Source: Lunatimonas sp.
GTDB lineage: Bacteria; Bacteroidota; Bacteroidia; Cytophagales; Cyclobacteriaceae
DNA: 64,000 bases
Reading direction: 5' to 3'
NCBI RefSeq assembly: GCF_020832325.1
Contig: NZ_JAFIEU010000012.1
Span: forward strand, 1-64,000
Both the position numbers and the translations under genes were made by a program. Positions 53,720 to 62,385 of the stretch are shown here, piece by piece. Position 1 is the first letter of the stretch. Every line of letters starts with the position of its first letter. The notes beneath the pieces are model-generated. The model searched no databases and was not told the origin of the DNA. It saw only the letters and a program-made list of their open reading frames with translations.

Positions 53720-54736
53720 CTAAAACTTCCTCAGCGATTGTATGTTTGTATGTATTCCTAATAAATGTGCCGAGCCGGCTACCCGATAGGCGGAGATCGC
53801 ATACGAAAGAGCAAACTTTGGCGCACGAAACAACAACCCTCCGGAGAATCCTCCCAACCCCCTTCCGTTGAAATCAGCAAACTCCTGGCGGACCAAATAG
53901 TTGTATCCTGCCCTTAGCTCCAGGGATTCGTGAACCAACACTTCGGCTCCTAGTACCAATCGTCTGAATAAACGATCAGAAAACCTGCCACTGCCTATCA
54001 CGGTGCTTGGGACCACCAAAGAGTGGTCGGTATCGTACAGCAGGTTTCTCGCCGTGAGGTGAAACCGTACCGGCATATGTTCCGCTTTATAGCTAATTCC
54101 TACCCGCACATCCGAAGGGAGTCGGAGCGGCAATTCCTCCAGATAATTACGCAGCACCACCCCTACCTGCTTGGCTGTGATGGCGATGACCAAATCTTGC
54201 TCGGGATGGTGGTATCCCAGCCCGAGGTCAGCCACTAAGGCATAGGCTTGATAGCTCTCCAACACCGAGCCCATAAGCTTGATATTCAAACCGTACCGGA
54301 AGACACCTTTTGTGGCACCCAATGCAGCTGTCAGGGCAAACTCACTGGCGTGAAAGGTACCTAATGGAAACCCCACCTCATCGTATCCTTCAAACTCACC
54401 GTAATTAGCAAACTGAAGTCCTAGCGCTGCACGCCAACCCTCCCTTGGCTTCCAACCATAACCGACCGTGGCAAATTGTATATCTCCGGGAAAATGGAGA
54501 TAGTGGGCGGATAGGGCATCCCCTTCGGCGGAATCCAGCATCGCAGGATTTGAGAGAAACATCAAAGGGTCACTTCCCGAAGTAATGTTTACCCCTCCAA
54601 GTCCTGCCAATCCCGTAAACGTAGGCTGATCGGCGAATCCAAAGGCGCTTTGGGAAACCTGCCCCAAAAGCGGATGGGAACCCCATACACAAAGAGTTCC
54701 CATCCAAAAGACTATATAGGCTACTTTAGCAGTCAC
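53720..54736 (-). CDS. porQ: Type IX secretion system protein PorQ-like
   Basis: A 338-residue protein starting at GTG 54736, which gives a signal peptide (MTAKVAYIVFWMGTLCVWGSHPLLGQ). The mature part opens with AFGFADQPTFTGLAGLGGVNITSGSDPLMFLSNPAMLDSAEG, the typical start of PorQ, and continues as a beta-barrel-like outer-membrane protein. PorQ belongs to the T9SS attachment complex (with PorU, PorV and PorZ) that anchors cargo at the surface. The gene overlaps the lon end by 11 bp and precedes hslU by 21 bp. Other T9SS genes are not in the window. Confidence 0.85.
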   Translation of the reverse strand: MTAKVAYIVFWMGTLCVWGSHPLLGQVSQSAFGFADQPTFTGLAGLGGVNITSGSDPLMFLSNPAMLDSAEGDALSAHYLHFPGDIQFATVGYGWKPREGWRAALGLQFANYGEFEGYDEVGFPLGTFHASEFALTAALGATKGVFRYGLNIKLMGSVLESYQAYALVADLGLGYHHPEQDLVIAITAKQVGVVLRNYLEELPLRLPSDVRVGISYKAEHMPVRFHLTARNLLYDTDHSLVVPSTVIGSGRFSDRLFRRLVLGAEVLVHESLELRAGYNYLVRQEFADFNGRGLGGFSGGLLFRAPKFALSYAISAYRVAGSAHLLGIHTNIQSLRKF

Positions 54737-57212
54737 CGGAGGTGTTCCGATGACTATCGAAGGTGAAAGGAAGGGGATCATCCACCAACTCTTCTAACAA
54801 CGCAAAATCCAGCACCTCTTGCACATGCTCTACCAGGTGGAACGTGATTCCTTTCAGGTATCTATCGTCAATTTCCTCGAGATCTTTCTGGTTTTTCCTG
54901 CAAAGAATGATATCGGTAATTCCTGCGCGCTTCGCCGCGAGTATCTTTTCCTTAATTCCACCTACGGGCATTACTTTTCCCCGAAGGGTGATTTCTCCCG
55001 TCATAGCGATTTTTGCCCGAACCTTCCGTTGGGTGTATGCAGATGCAATTGCGGTCAGCATGGTGATACCGGCAGAGGGGCCATCTTTGGGCACCGCACC
55101 GGCAGGAACGTGGATATGAAGGTCGTAATGGTCAAATACCCGGTGATCTATTCCCAACTTATCGGCTTTCGATCGAAGGTAGGAAAGTGCCGTCATCGCA
55201 GACTCCTTCATCACATCGCCCAATTGGCCCGAGAGGGTCAACTTACCTTTGCCTTTACTCAGACTTGCTTCAATAAAGAGTATCTCTCCACCCACAGAAG
55301 TCCATGCCAATCCGGTAACTACACCCGAGACGCTGTTGTCCTGATATAATTCCTTATCAAACACCTCTCCACCCAGTACTTTCCGCACGGTCTGCGGGGT
55401 GATCTTCTTCTGATACGTTTCCTCCATAGCGATCGCCTTGGCTACGCTACGAGTTACCTTACCGATCAGTCGTTCTAGGTTTCGTACCCCTGACTCTCGG
55501 GTATAATCTTCTATGATCTTGACAATAGCCTCTCTGCTAAACAGGATGTCCTTCCCTTTCAATCCGTGCTCTTTGCGTTGTTTTGGGATTAGGTGCCGCA
55601 CAGCGATTTCCACCTTTTCTTCGAGCGTGTAGCCTGTGACTTCGATGATCTCCATTCGATCTCTTAAGGCAGGCTGCAAGGTCTCTAACGTATTGGCTGT
55701 TGCAATAAACAGCACCTTGGACAGGTCGTATTCAATTTCAAGGTAATTATCGGAAAAGGCACTATTTTGCTCCGGGTCCAGTACTTCCAAAAACGCTGAG
55801 GACGGATCCCCGCGAAAATCCGAGCTAAGCTTGTCGATTTCGTCCAGCACAAATACCGGATTGGAGGCCTTCACCTTTTTCATGTTTTGGATGATCTTAC
55901 CGGGCATGGCACCCACGTACGTTTTTCGATGTCCTCTGATTTCCGCCTCGTCGTGCAGACCGCCTAGCGACATACGCACGTATTTACGCCCCAAGGCCTT
56001 TGCGATAGACTTCCCAAGGGATGTCTTACCGACACCGGGAGGACCATACAGACAGAGAATTGGACCTTTCAGGTCATTCTTCAACTTCAGAACAGCCAGA
56101 TATTCGATGATTCGCTCTTTGACTTTGTCAAGCCCAAAATGGTCCTTGTCCAGGACATTCTTTGCACGCTTCAGATCAAAATTATCGGTGGTAAACTCGT
56201 TCCACGGAAGCTCTACCATCACCTCTGCATAATTTAGTGCAATGGGGTATTCCGCAGCAGACGGATTCATCCGCAGGATCTTAGATACTTCTTTTTCAAA
56301 ATGACTCTTGACCTCTTTGGACCACTTCTTTTTCTTCCCCCTCATCAAAAGATCTTCTACCTCCTTTTCGGGACCCTCCTCTCCAAGTTCTGTCTGAAGG
56401 ACCTTCATTTGCTGCCGCAAAAAATAATCCCGCTGCTGTTGATCGATGTCGGTGTGCACTTTCTTTTGGATCTCACTTTTGAGCTCCAGCATTTGAATAT
56501 CCTTCATCATCAGCTCCAACAACAGAGTCGCACGTTCTATGCCGTCGTTGATTTCCAGTAGCCGTTGTTTGGATTCTACTGGGGCATTGATATTGGAAGA
56601 AAGAAAATGAGTAAGGAAGGGGGTGCTGTCTATATTGTCCAATGCCACTTGGGCTTCCCGGGGTATTTCGGGATTTAACTGTAGAATCTTAAAGGCTGCC
56701 TCTTTGAGAGACTGCTCCAATGCTTCTATTTCCTTGTTGTTTTTCGGAAAAGACTCCTCCAAATAATCCACTTTGGCAATAAAATAGGGATCATCCGATA
56801 CCTCTTCCCGTATCTTAAAACGCTTTTTGCCTTGTATGATGATGGTGGTATTGCCGTCGGGAAGCACGATCATTTTGATGATCTTGGCAAGGGTACCCAC
56901 TCCATAAATATCCTGCCATCCTGGGTCGTCTTGATTGGGGTTTCGCTGTGCACATACACCGATGAGCTTATCACCCTTTTGGGCTTTCTTCACGAGCCGA
57001 ATAGAGCGTTGCCTTCCCACAGTGATCGGAATCACCACTCCTGGAAAGAGTACTGTATTTCTGACAGACAAAATGGATATTTCATCCGAATAGTTGTCCT
57101 CCTTCACATTGTCTTCCTCTTCGTCGTCTGTTATCAGATGGATAAGCTCTCCGTCCCCAGAATAGTCTCCTAACAGCAATGATTGATATAGTTGATTTCC
57201 AAAATTGCTCAT
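54726..57212 (-). CDS. lon: ATP-dependent protease Lon
   Basis: An 828-residue LonA. The N-terminal LAN domain (about 45-245) begins ISILSVRNTVLFPGVVIPITV. The AAA+ module has Walker A GPPGVGKTSLGKS and Walker B VFVLDEIDKL. The protease domain has the catalytic Ser in PKDGPSAGITM and Lys in GGIKEKILAAKRAG. It degrades damaged and regulatory proteins in the cytoplasm. The start ATG 57212 (MSNFGNQLY) fits better than one seven codons upstream, which would put the start inside the palindrome at 57223. Confidence 0.95.
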   Translation of the reverse strand: MSNFGNQLYQSLLLGDYSGDGELIHLITDDEEEDNVKEDNYSDEISILSVRNTVLFPGVVIPITVGRQRSIRLVKKAQKGDKLIGVCAQRNPNQDDPGWQDIYGVGTLAKIIKMIVLPDGNTTIIIQGKKRFKIREEVSDDPYFIAKVDYLEESFPKNNKEIEALEQSLKEAAFKILQLNPEIPREAQVALDNIDSTPFLTHFLSSNINAPVESKQRLLEINDGIERATLLLELMMKDIQMLELKSEIQKKVHTDIDQQQRDYFLRQQMKVLQTELGEEGPEKEVEDLLMRGKKKKWSKEVKSHFEKEVSKILRMNPSAAEYPIALNYAEVMVELPWNEFTTDNFDLKRAKNVLDKDHFGLDKVKERIIEYLAVLKLKNDLKGPILCLYGPPGVGKTSLGKSIAKALGRKYVRMSLGGLHDEAEIRGHRKTYVGAMPGKIIQNMKKVKASNPVFVLDEIDKLSSDFRGDPSSAFLEVLDPEQNSAFSDNYLEIEYDLSKVLFIATANTLETLQPALRDRMEIIEVTGYTLEEKVEIAVRHLIPKQRKEHGLKGKDILFSREAIVKIIEDYTRESGVRNLERLIGKVTRSVAKAIAMEETYQKKITPQTVRKVLGGEVFDKELYQDNSVSGVVTGLAWTSVGGEILFIEASLSKGKGKLTLSGQLGDVMKESAMTALSYLRSKADKLGIDHRVFDHYDLHIHVPAGAVPKDGPSAGITMLTAIASAYTQRKVRAKIAMTGEITLRGKVMPVGGIKEKILAAKRAGITDIILCRKNQKDLEEIDDRYLKGITFHLVEHVQEVLDFALLEELVDDPLPFTFDSHRNTSGDC

Positions 57213-57222
57213 ATAGTCAATA

Positions 57223-57239
57223 TGACAGTACACATGTCA
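57223..57239. promoter_or_regulatory. Interrupted palindrome just upstream of lon
   Basis: TGACA, seven bases, TGTCA lies 11 bp before the lon start. It is not the CIRCE or HAIR heat-shock motif. It could be an operator or a small leader hairpin. Confidence 0.35.
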
Positions 57240-57478
57240 TTTTAATTAAAATTTAGGCCAAAGGACCCGTTAGCATCGATTAAATAGTGTAAACAAGCCC
57301 TATGCCAATGTAACTTCAGACACAAATTGTCAGCAGACCCATTAAGATATCACTTTATATTTCAAAAACAAAAACCCTGACTATACTGCTTAACCTAAGC
57401 GAGGACCAAACATCTCTGTACAAATCCATCCCCTCCCGTTTTTCGTCTAGTCCTTCACGATATTGACAGGAAACAGAC

Positions 57479-58798
57479 TTAGCTTCCTACAAATAACTTT
57501 AAGATATCGTTACCGATAGCGAAAACCATGATCATGAGCAGAATAACCATACCCACCTTCTGCGCATTCTCCAAAAACTTATCGGAAGGTGCTCTGCCAG
57601 AAACCATTTCATATAGTAAAAACATCACGTGTCCTCCATCCAAAGCCGGGATGGGCAATAGGTTCATAAATGCCAAAATCATCGAAATAAGCCCCGTGAT
57701 AGACCAGAATTTTACCCAATCCCAAGAAGACCCGTAAATCTTGGCCATTCCAATGGGGCCGCTCACATTCTTGGCAGACACCTCGCCCGTAAACATTTTG
57801 CCCATGGCCCTCGCATTCACGATCACCACACCAAACGCCCGTTTAACCCCCAACGGAATAGACTCTGCAAACGAATATTGTTTCCTAATTGGCTCCAAAA
57901 GGCTTGCAACACCGATCCCAATCGTGTTGTTCTCACTGACCTCAGGGGTCACCGTCATAGGATTTCCGTCACGTTCCAGCGATACTTCCACCCGTCGGTT
58001 GGCCTTGTCTTTCAAGGCCTCTTGAAGTTCGTCAAAATAATACACTTTCTGGCCATCGATAGCGGTGATCCGATCTCCTTTTTGCATGCCGGCTTGGGCG
58101 GCCCCTTGTCCCGGCACTACCTCACCCACCTCAAAGGGAAAGCGTATCTGTATAAACTTCGACATACTCTCCTCGTTAGAGAACGAGTTGATAAATCCTC
58201 TGGGAATGGACACCTGTAATCGCTCTCCGTCCCTATCCACCGTATAATACCCGTTAGTGCTCAAAAGGGCGGTTCCACTGCTCAATTCGTTGATAGACTC
58301 GTAGGGCTGCCCGTTGATATCCAAAATCCGATCTCCTGTCCTCAGCCCTATCTGCTCGCCGATATCGTAAGCTACGATACCATGCTCCAATACCTGATCC
58401 CTGGAGTAATAGGTCTCACCCCGATCATATACCAAAAACACAAAAATCAATATCCCGGTTACCACGTTTACGATGATACCGCCTAGCATTACGATCAACC
58501 GCTGCCACGCAGGTTTTGCCCTAAACTCCCAGGGTTGGGGTTCCGAAGCCATCTGTTCCGTATCAAGGGACTCATCCACCATACCCGAAATCTTCACAAA
58601 GCCCCCCAAGGGTATGGCACCGATAGAATACTCTGTTTCTCCGTATTTAAATCCAGCAATTTTTGGCGGAAAACCGATGGAGAATTTCTCCACCCGCATG
58701 CCAAACATTTTGGCTGCCAGGAGGTGTCCCGCCTCGTGCAATCCCACCAAAATTGATAATCCAAGTAGCAACTGTGCTACCATTATGAGCGTTTCCAT
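57479..58798 (-). CDS. rseP: RseP-type site-2 protease with PDZ domains
   Basis: A 439-residue inner-membrane metalloprotease. The zinc motif HEAGH is at residues 21-25 in the first helix. A periplasmic region of about 200 residues carries two PDZ-like segments (GIVAYDIGEQIGLRTGDRILDINGQ and VVPGQGAAQAGMQKGDRITAIDG). The second family motif is PIPALDGGHV in a later helix. It cuts membrane anchors of anti-sigma factors or remnant signal peptides. It follows dxr by one base, a pairing that is widespread in bacteria. Confidence 0.94.
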   Translation of the reverse strand: METLIMVAQLLLGLSILVGLHEAGHLLAAKMFGMRVEKFSIGFPPKIAGFKYGETEYSIGAIPLGGFVKISGMVDESLDTEQMASEPQPWEFRAKPAWQRLIVMLGGIIVNVVTGILIFVFLVYDRGETYYSRDQVLEHGIVAYDIGEQIGLRTGDRILDINGQPYESINELSSGTALLSTNGYYTVDRDGERLQVSIPRGFINSFSNEESMSKFIQIRFPFEVGEVVPGQGAAQAGMQKGDRITAIDGQKVYYFDELQEALKDKANRRVEVSLERDGNPMTVTPEVSENNTIGIGVASLLEPIRKQYSFAESIPLGVKRAFGVVIVNARAMGKMFTGEVSAKNVSGPIGMAKIYGSSWDWVKFWSITGLISMILAFMNLLPIPALDGGHVMFLLYEMVSGRAPSDKFLENAQKVGMVILLMIMVFAIGNDILKLFVGS

Positions 58799-58799
58799 A

Positions 58800-59963
58800 T
58801 TATTTCTTTGTGATTAATGCTTCTGTAATTTCTCTCGTCTCACGGTCGGTTTCGACCAGATCAGCTAGGCCTGGCGATGCTATAAAACCGATTTTTTCCA
58901 TACTCTGTTCAATTAAGTCGGACATTTCTAAAAATCCAACCCGGTCTTTTAGAAACGCATCGACGGCAACTTCGTTGGCGGCATTCAACATACATGCCGC
59001 ATTTCCTCCCTTTTCCAAGGCCTCATAAGCCAGTTTTAGGTTTCTAAAAGTATGCATATCCGGCTTTTCGAAAGTAAGTGCTGGGTAATCCACGAAGTGA
59101 AACCGGGGAAACTCCGCTTTCAGCCTATCCGGATAAGAAAGTGCAAACTGTATGGGGATACGCATATCTGGAAGCCCGAGTTGTGCCTTGATGGACCCAT
59201 CTTCGAATTGGACCAAAGAATGTACAATGGATTGCGGATGAACAACCACCTCAATCTGCGGAGCAGAAAGGCCAAAAAGCCACTTCGCCTCGATCACTTC
59301 CAGGCCTTTGTTCATCATCGAAGCGGAATCAATGGTGATCTTGGCCCCCATGTCCCAATTGGGATGTTTCAGCGCCTGTTCCTTGGTGACCGACTGAAGA
59401 AACTCCCGGTCACGGCCACGAAATGGCCCACCGGAGGCCGTAAGGATAATTTTTTCTATGGGATTGTGAAACTCCCCCACCAGACATTGAAAAATGGCGG
59501 AATGTTCCGAATCCACCGGGTAGATATTCACGCCTTTTTCCTGCGCCAATCGGGTGATCAGCTCTCCGGCTACCACCAAGGTTTCCTTATTGGCCAAAGC
59601 GATGGGTTTTCCTGCCTCGATGGCCCGAATGGTGGGCATCAGACCCGCATATCCTACCAAAGCAGTCAACACCACGTCGATCGATTCCATCTCCACCACT
59701 TGGGCCAGGGCAGCTTGTCCGGCATATACCTTCACTCCAAGGGGAAGCAGAACTTCGCTTACCCGATGGTAATGCGCTTCATTTCCTATCACCACGGCAT
59801 TTGGCACAAACTCCAAGGCCTGTTGAATTAATAAATCGGCGTTATTTTGGGCGGTGAGCACCTCCACCTGAAACCTGTTGTTCTGACTGCGAATTACATC
59901 GAGTGCTTGTGTGCCTATGCTGCCCGTAGATCCAAGTATGGCTACGTTTCTCTTTTCTGACAT
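58800..59963 (-). CDS. dxr: 1-deoxy-D-xylulose 5-phosphate reductoisomerase
   Basis: A 387-residue enzyme of the MEP isoprenoid pathway that converts DXP to MEP with NADPH. The NADPH motif is LGSTGSIGTQAL. The metal-binding and catalytic region reads PVDSEHSAIFQCL, and the substrate loop is TASGGPFRGR. MNKGLEVIEAKWLFG is also conserved. Upstream, a minus-strand TAAATTTG (60045-60052) could be the -7 box, and CCTGCCA/TGGCAGG (59996-60034) could form a leader hairpin; both are tentative. It forms an operon with rseP. Confidence 0.96.
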   Translation of the reverse strand: MSEKRNVAILGSTGSIGTQALDVIRSQNNRFQVEVLTAQNNADLLIQQALEFVPNAVVIGNEAHYHRVSEVLLPLGVKVYAGQAALAQVVEMESIDVVLTALVGYAGLMPTIRAIEAGKPIALANKETLVVAGELITRLAQEKGVNIYPVDSEHSAIFQCLVGEFHNPIEKIILTASGGPFRGRDREFLQSVTKEQALKHPNWDMGAKITIDSASMMNKGLEVIEAKWLFGLSAPQIEVVVHPQSIVHSLVQFEDGSIKAQLGLPDMRIPIQFALSYPDRLKAEFPRFHFVDYPALTFEKPDMHTFRNLKLAYEALEKGGNAACMLNAANEVAVDAFLKDRVGFLEMSDLIEQSMEKIGFIASPGLADLVETDRETREITEALITKK

Positions 59964-60207
59964 TTAAACGAATTTTTCACGACACCCACCTCTTTCCTGC
60001 CAAAACATTGAACAAAAAGTACTGACATGGCAGGTATCGGCTGACAAATTTACAAGGTTACGGGAGTTTTTCGGTTTTTTTCACCGGTTTTTCCTAGATA
60101 ATGTTTTTGGCATTAAATTCGTTTCCTAGGATAACCGTCTGAGACCTTATCCCGTTTGCAAGCAATAGGAAATAGCAAACCGATGTTGGTTTAAAAACTG
60201 AGAAAGC

Positions 60208-61689
60208 ATGCAAAGACATTTCACAACCCTGGCAATTGCAGTGCTGGGAGGTATGTTCGGAACGTGGATTTATTTGGAGATATTTGACCCACATACCTCT
60301 ACAACCGAAAGCGGGGCGTACGCCGACGAACTACTTTGGAACAAACAAACCTCCTGGATGGAAGGGTTCCGGGATAATTCAGAGGCTGCATCGACACCCC
60401 AATCCAGCCAATTGGGCGTAAACTCACCCGTATCCTTTGTGGATGCATCCAAAAGAAGTACCAACTCGGTGGTATTTATCAAGAACTTCTCCGGGACCGA
60501 TACCCGAAGGTACAGTATTTTTGACTACTTTTTTGGCCAAGGGGTACCTCAGCAACGCGTAAGTACCGGTTCTGGAGTAATCATCTCCAAAGACGGATAC
60601 ATTATCACCAACAACCACGTAATAGACCGGGCAGAAACCATCGAGGTGGTTCACCAAAAACGAACGTACCAAGCAAGCCTGATTGGTGCAGATGCCAATA
60701 CCGATATCGCTGTATTGAAGATTGAGGCTAACAACCTACCCGCTATTGAAATAGGCAGCAGTCGGGAACTGCAAATAGGAGAGTGGGTCATTGCGGTAGG
60801 CAATCCATTCAACCTAACCTCGACTGTCACAGCAGGAATCGTCTCTGCAAAAGAGCGGCAGATAAACATTATGGGTGGAGAATTTCCGCTCGAATCCTTT
60901 ATTCAAACCGATGCCCCCATTAACCCAGGAAACTCCGGTGGTGCATTGGTCGATGTGGAGGGCAAGTTGGTAGGCATCAACACGGCTATTTTGTCCCGTA
61001 CCGGCTCCTATACCGGCTATGGCTTTGCCGTTCCGGTAGATATTGCCACGAAAATTGCCAATGACTTGATCAAATACGGGGAGGTTCAAAAAGCTATTCC
61101 CGGAGTAGACGTGGTAGAAATCACACCGGAACTGGCAGAAGAGATGAACCTCAAATCACTGGATGGCGTGATTGTCTCCCACGTGGTACGCTCAGGGGCG
61201 GCTGAGAAAGCCGGACTGCAACGAAACGATGTGATACAGGCCATCAATGGAATCGCCATCACCGGCAAGGGAAGCTTTGAGGAAGTCCTTTCGTACTTTT
61301 ACCCGGGAGACGAAATACGACTGAACTATCTCCGCGAAAACAATACCCGAAGCACGTCCCTTACCCTCCAAAACCTGCTGGGAGGAACAGGCATCATCAA
61401 ACGGGAATTTTACACTTCTACGCTGCTTGGCGCGAAACTGGAAAACGTCAATACACTGGAACGTGACCGGCTGAACATCGAGTTTGGTGTAAAAATATCC
61501 GGTATGACCCGTGGATACCTCCGAGACCTTGGCTTGGGTAATGGCTTTGTGATCACGCATTACAACGGCGAAGCAGCCAAGGACCCAAAAGTATTTGGAA
61601 AATTTCTGGAGGAATTCAGTGGCAGATTAAGACTAGAGGGACTAACTCCCAACGGCCAGCCATTTATGCAATCCTATAACATTCGATAA
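60208..61689 (+). CDS. degP: DegP/HtrA-type periplasmic serine protease with PDZ domains
   Basis: A 493-residue protein with an N-terminal hydrophobic anchor or signal. The trypsin-like triad is His in ITNNHVID, Asp in NTDIAVLKI and Ser in NPGNSGGALV. Two PDZ domains follow (about 305-395, with VVRSGAAEKAGLQRNDVIQAINGIAI, and about 400-490). It degrades or refolds misfolded envelope proteins. A T-loop in front of the PDZ domain fits Do-like proteases. It is divergent from dxr and rseP, the other envelope-stress genes here. Confidence 0.94.
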   Translation: MQRHFTTLAIAVLGGMFGTWIYLEIFDPHTSTTESGAYADELLWNKQTSWMEGFRDNSEAASTPQSSQLGVNSPVSFVDASKRSTNSVVFIKNFSGTDTRRYSIFDYFFGQGVPQQRVSTGSGVIISKDGYIITNNHVIDRAETIEVVHQKRTYQASLIGADANTDIAVLKIEANNLPAIEIGSSRELQIGEWVIAVGNPFNLTSTVTAGIVSAKERQINIMGGEFPLESFIQTDAPINPGNSGGALVDVEGKLVGINTAILSRTGSYTGYGFAVPVDIATKIANDLIKYGEVQKAIPGVDVVEITPELAEEMNLKSLDGVIVSHVVRSGAAEKAGLQRNDVIQAINGIAITGKGSFEEVLSYFYPGDEIRLNYLRENNTRSTSLTLQNLLGGTGIIKREFYTSTLLGAKLENVNTLERDRLNIEFGVKISGMTRGYLRDLGLGNGFVITHYNGEAAKDPKVFGKFLEEFSGRLRLEGLTPNGQPFMQSYNIR

Positions 61690-61718
61690 GGAGGGGTTAC
61701 CACCACCCCCTCCTTATC
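61685..61718. terminator. Bidirectional hairpin overlapping two stop codons
   Basis: GATAAGGAGGGG (61685-61696) pairs with CCCCTCCTTATC (61707-61718). The arms contain the degP stop codon on one strand and the HIT gene stop codon on the other. There is no long U-tract. Confidence 0.65.
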
Positions 61719-62118
61719 CAACTTGATCAAACGACGCTTTAATTTTTGTGGCCAACCCCTTCATTTCCTCTGCGTCCAGCTTCAGCTTGGGGCGTGAAAA
61801 ATTGATATCTCCCATGGTCCTTAGCGGAACCAAGTGAATGTGAACGTGTGGAACTTCCAACCCGATAACTGCCACACCTATGCGCGTGCAGGGGATCACT
61901 TTTTCTTGGGCAATGGCAACTTTTTTCGCAAACCGCATCAGCGCGGCATAATCTTGCTCCTCTAGATCAAAAATATAATCTACCTCGACTTTGGGTACCA
62001 CCAACAGGTGCCCCTTTACCAAAGGCATAATATCCAGAAAAGCGATGTTTCGGTCGTCCTCGGCTACAATATAACCTGGAATTTCGCGATTGATGATTTT
62101 CGTAAATATGGAAGACAT
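61714..62118 (-). CDS. HIT-family hydrolase
   Basis: A 134-residue protein with the histidine-triad motif HVHIHLVPL, catalytic middle His included, and the usual N-terminal FTKIINREIPGYIVAEDD. Such proteins hydrolyse nucleoside phosphoramidates or dinucleoside polyphosphates. It is the general bacterial HinT type. It is monocistronic and convergent with degP. Confidence 0.93.
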   Translation of the reverse strand: MSSIFTKIINREIPGYIVAEDDRNIAFLDIMPLVKGHLLVVPKVEVDYIFDLEEQDYAALMRFAKKVAIAQEKVIPCTRIGVAVIGLEVPHVHIHLVPLRTMGDINFSRPKLKLDAEEMKGLATKIKASFDQVG

Positions 62119-62385
62119 GGTATTTATCTAAGTGGGTTTACAAGGGGCTAAGGTATGGAAAATTTAGCGTGAAATAAATTATTGTCAGTGACCACTATAG
62201 TATCCTGAACGCATAGGGGCTATCCACTAACTGTCTGCCTGCTAATTTTTTTTTGAAAATCCGAATGCCGAACATATTAAAAAATAAAATTGCCACCCAT
62301 GAAATCGGGATATGGGAAATCTAAAGTATATTGCCTTTCCGGCACGGTGTGAATTCACTTTTGTTTTACCGACTACATTAACTTC

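Noticed and set aside
59996-60034. Riboswitch in the dxr leader
   Set aside because: Only a 7-bp inverted repeat is present, with none of the conserved blocks of a known riboswitch class.
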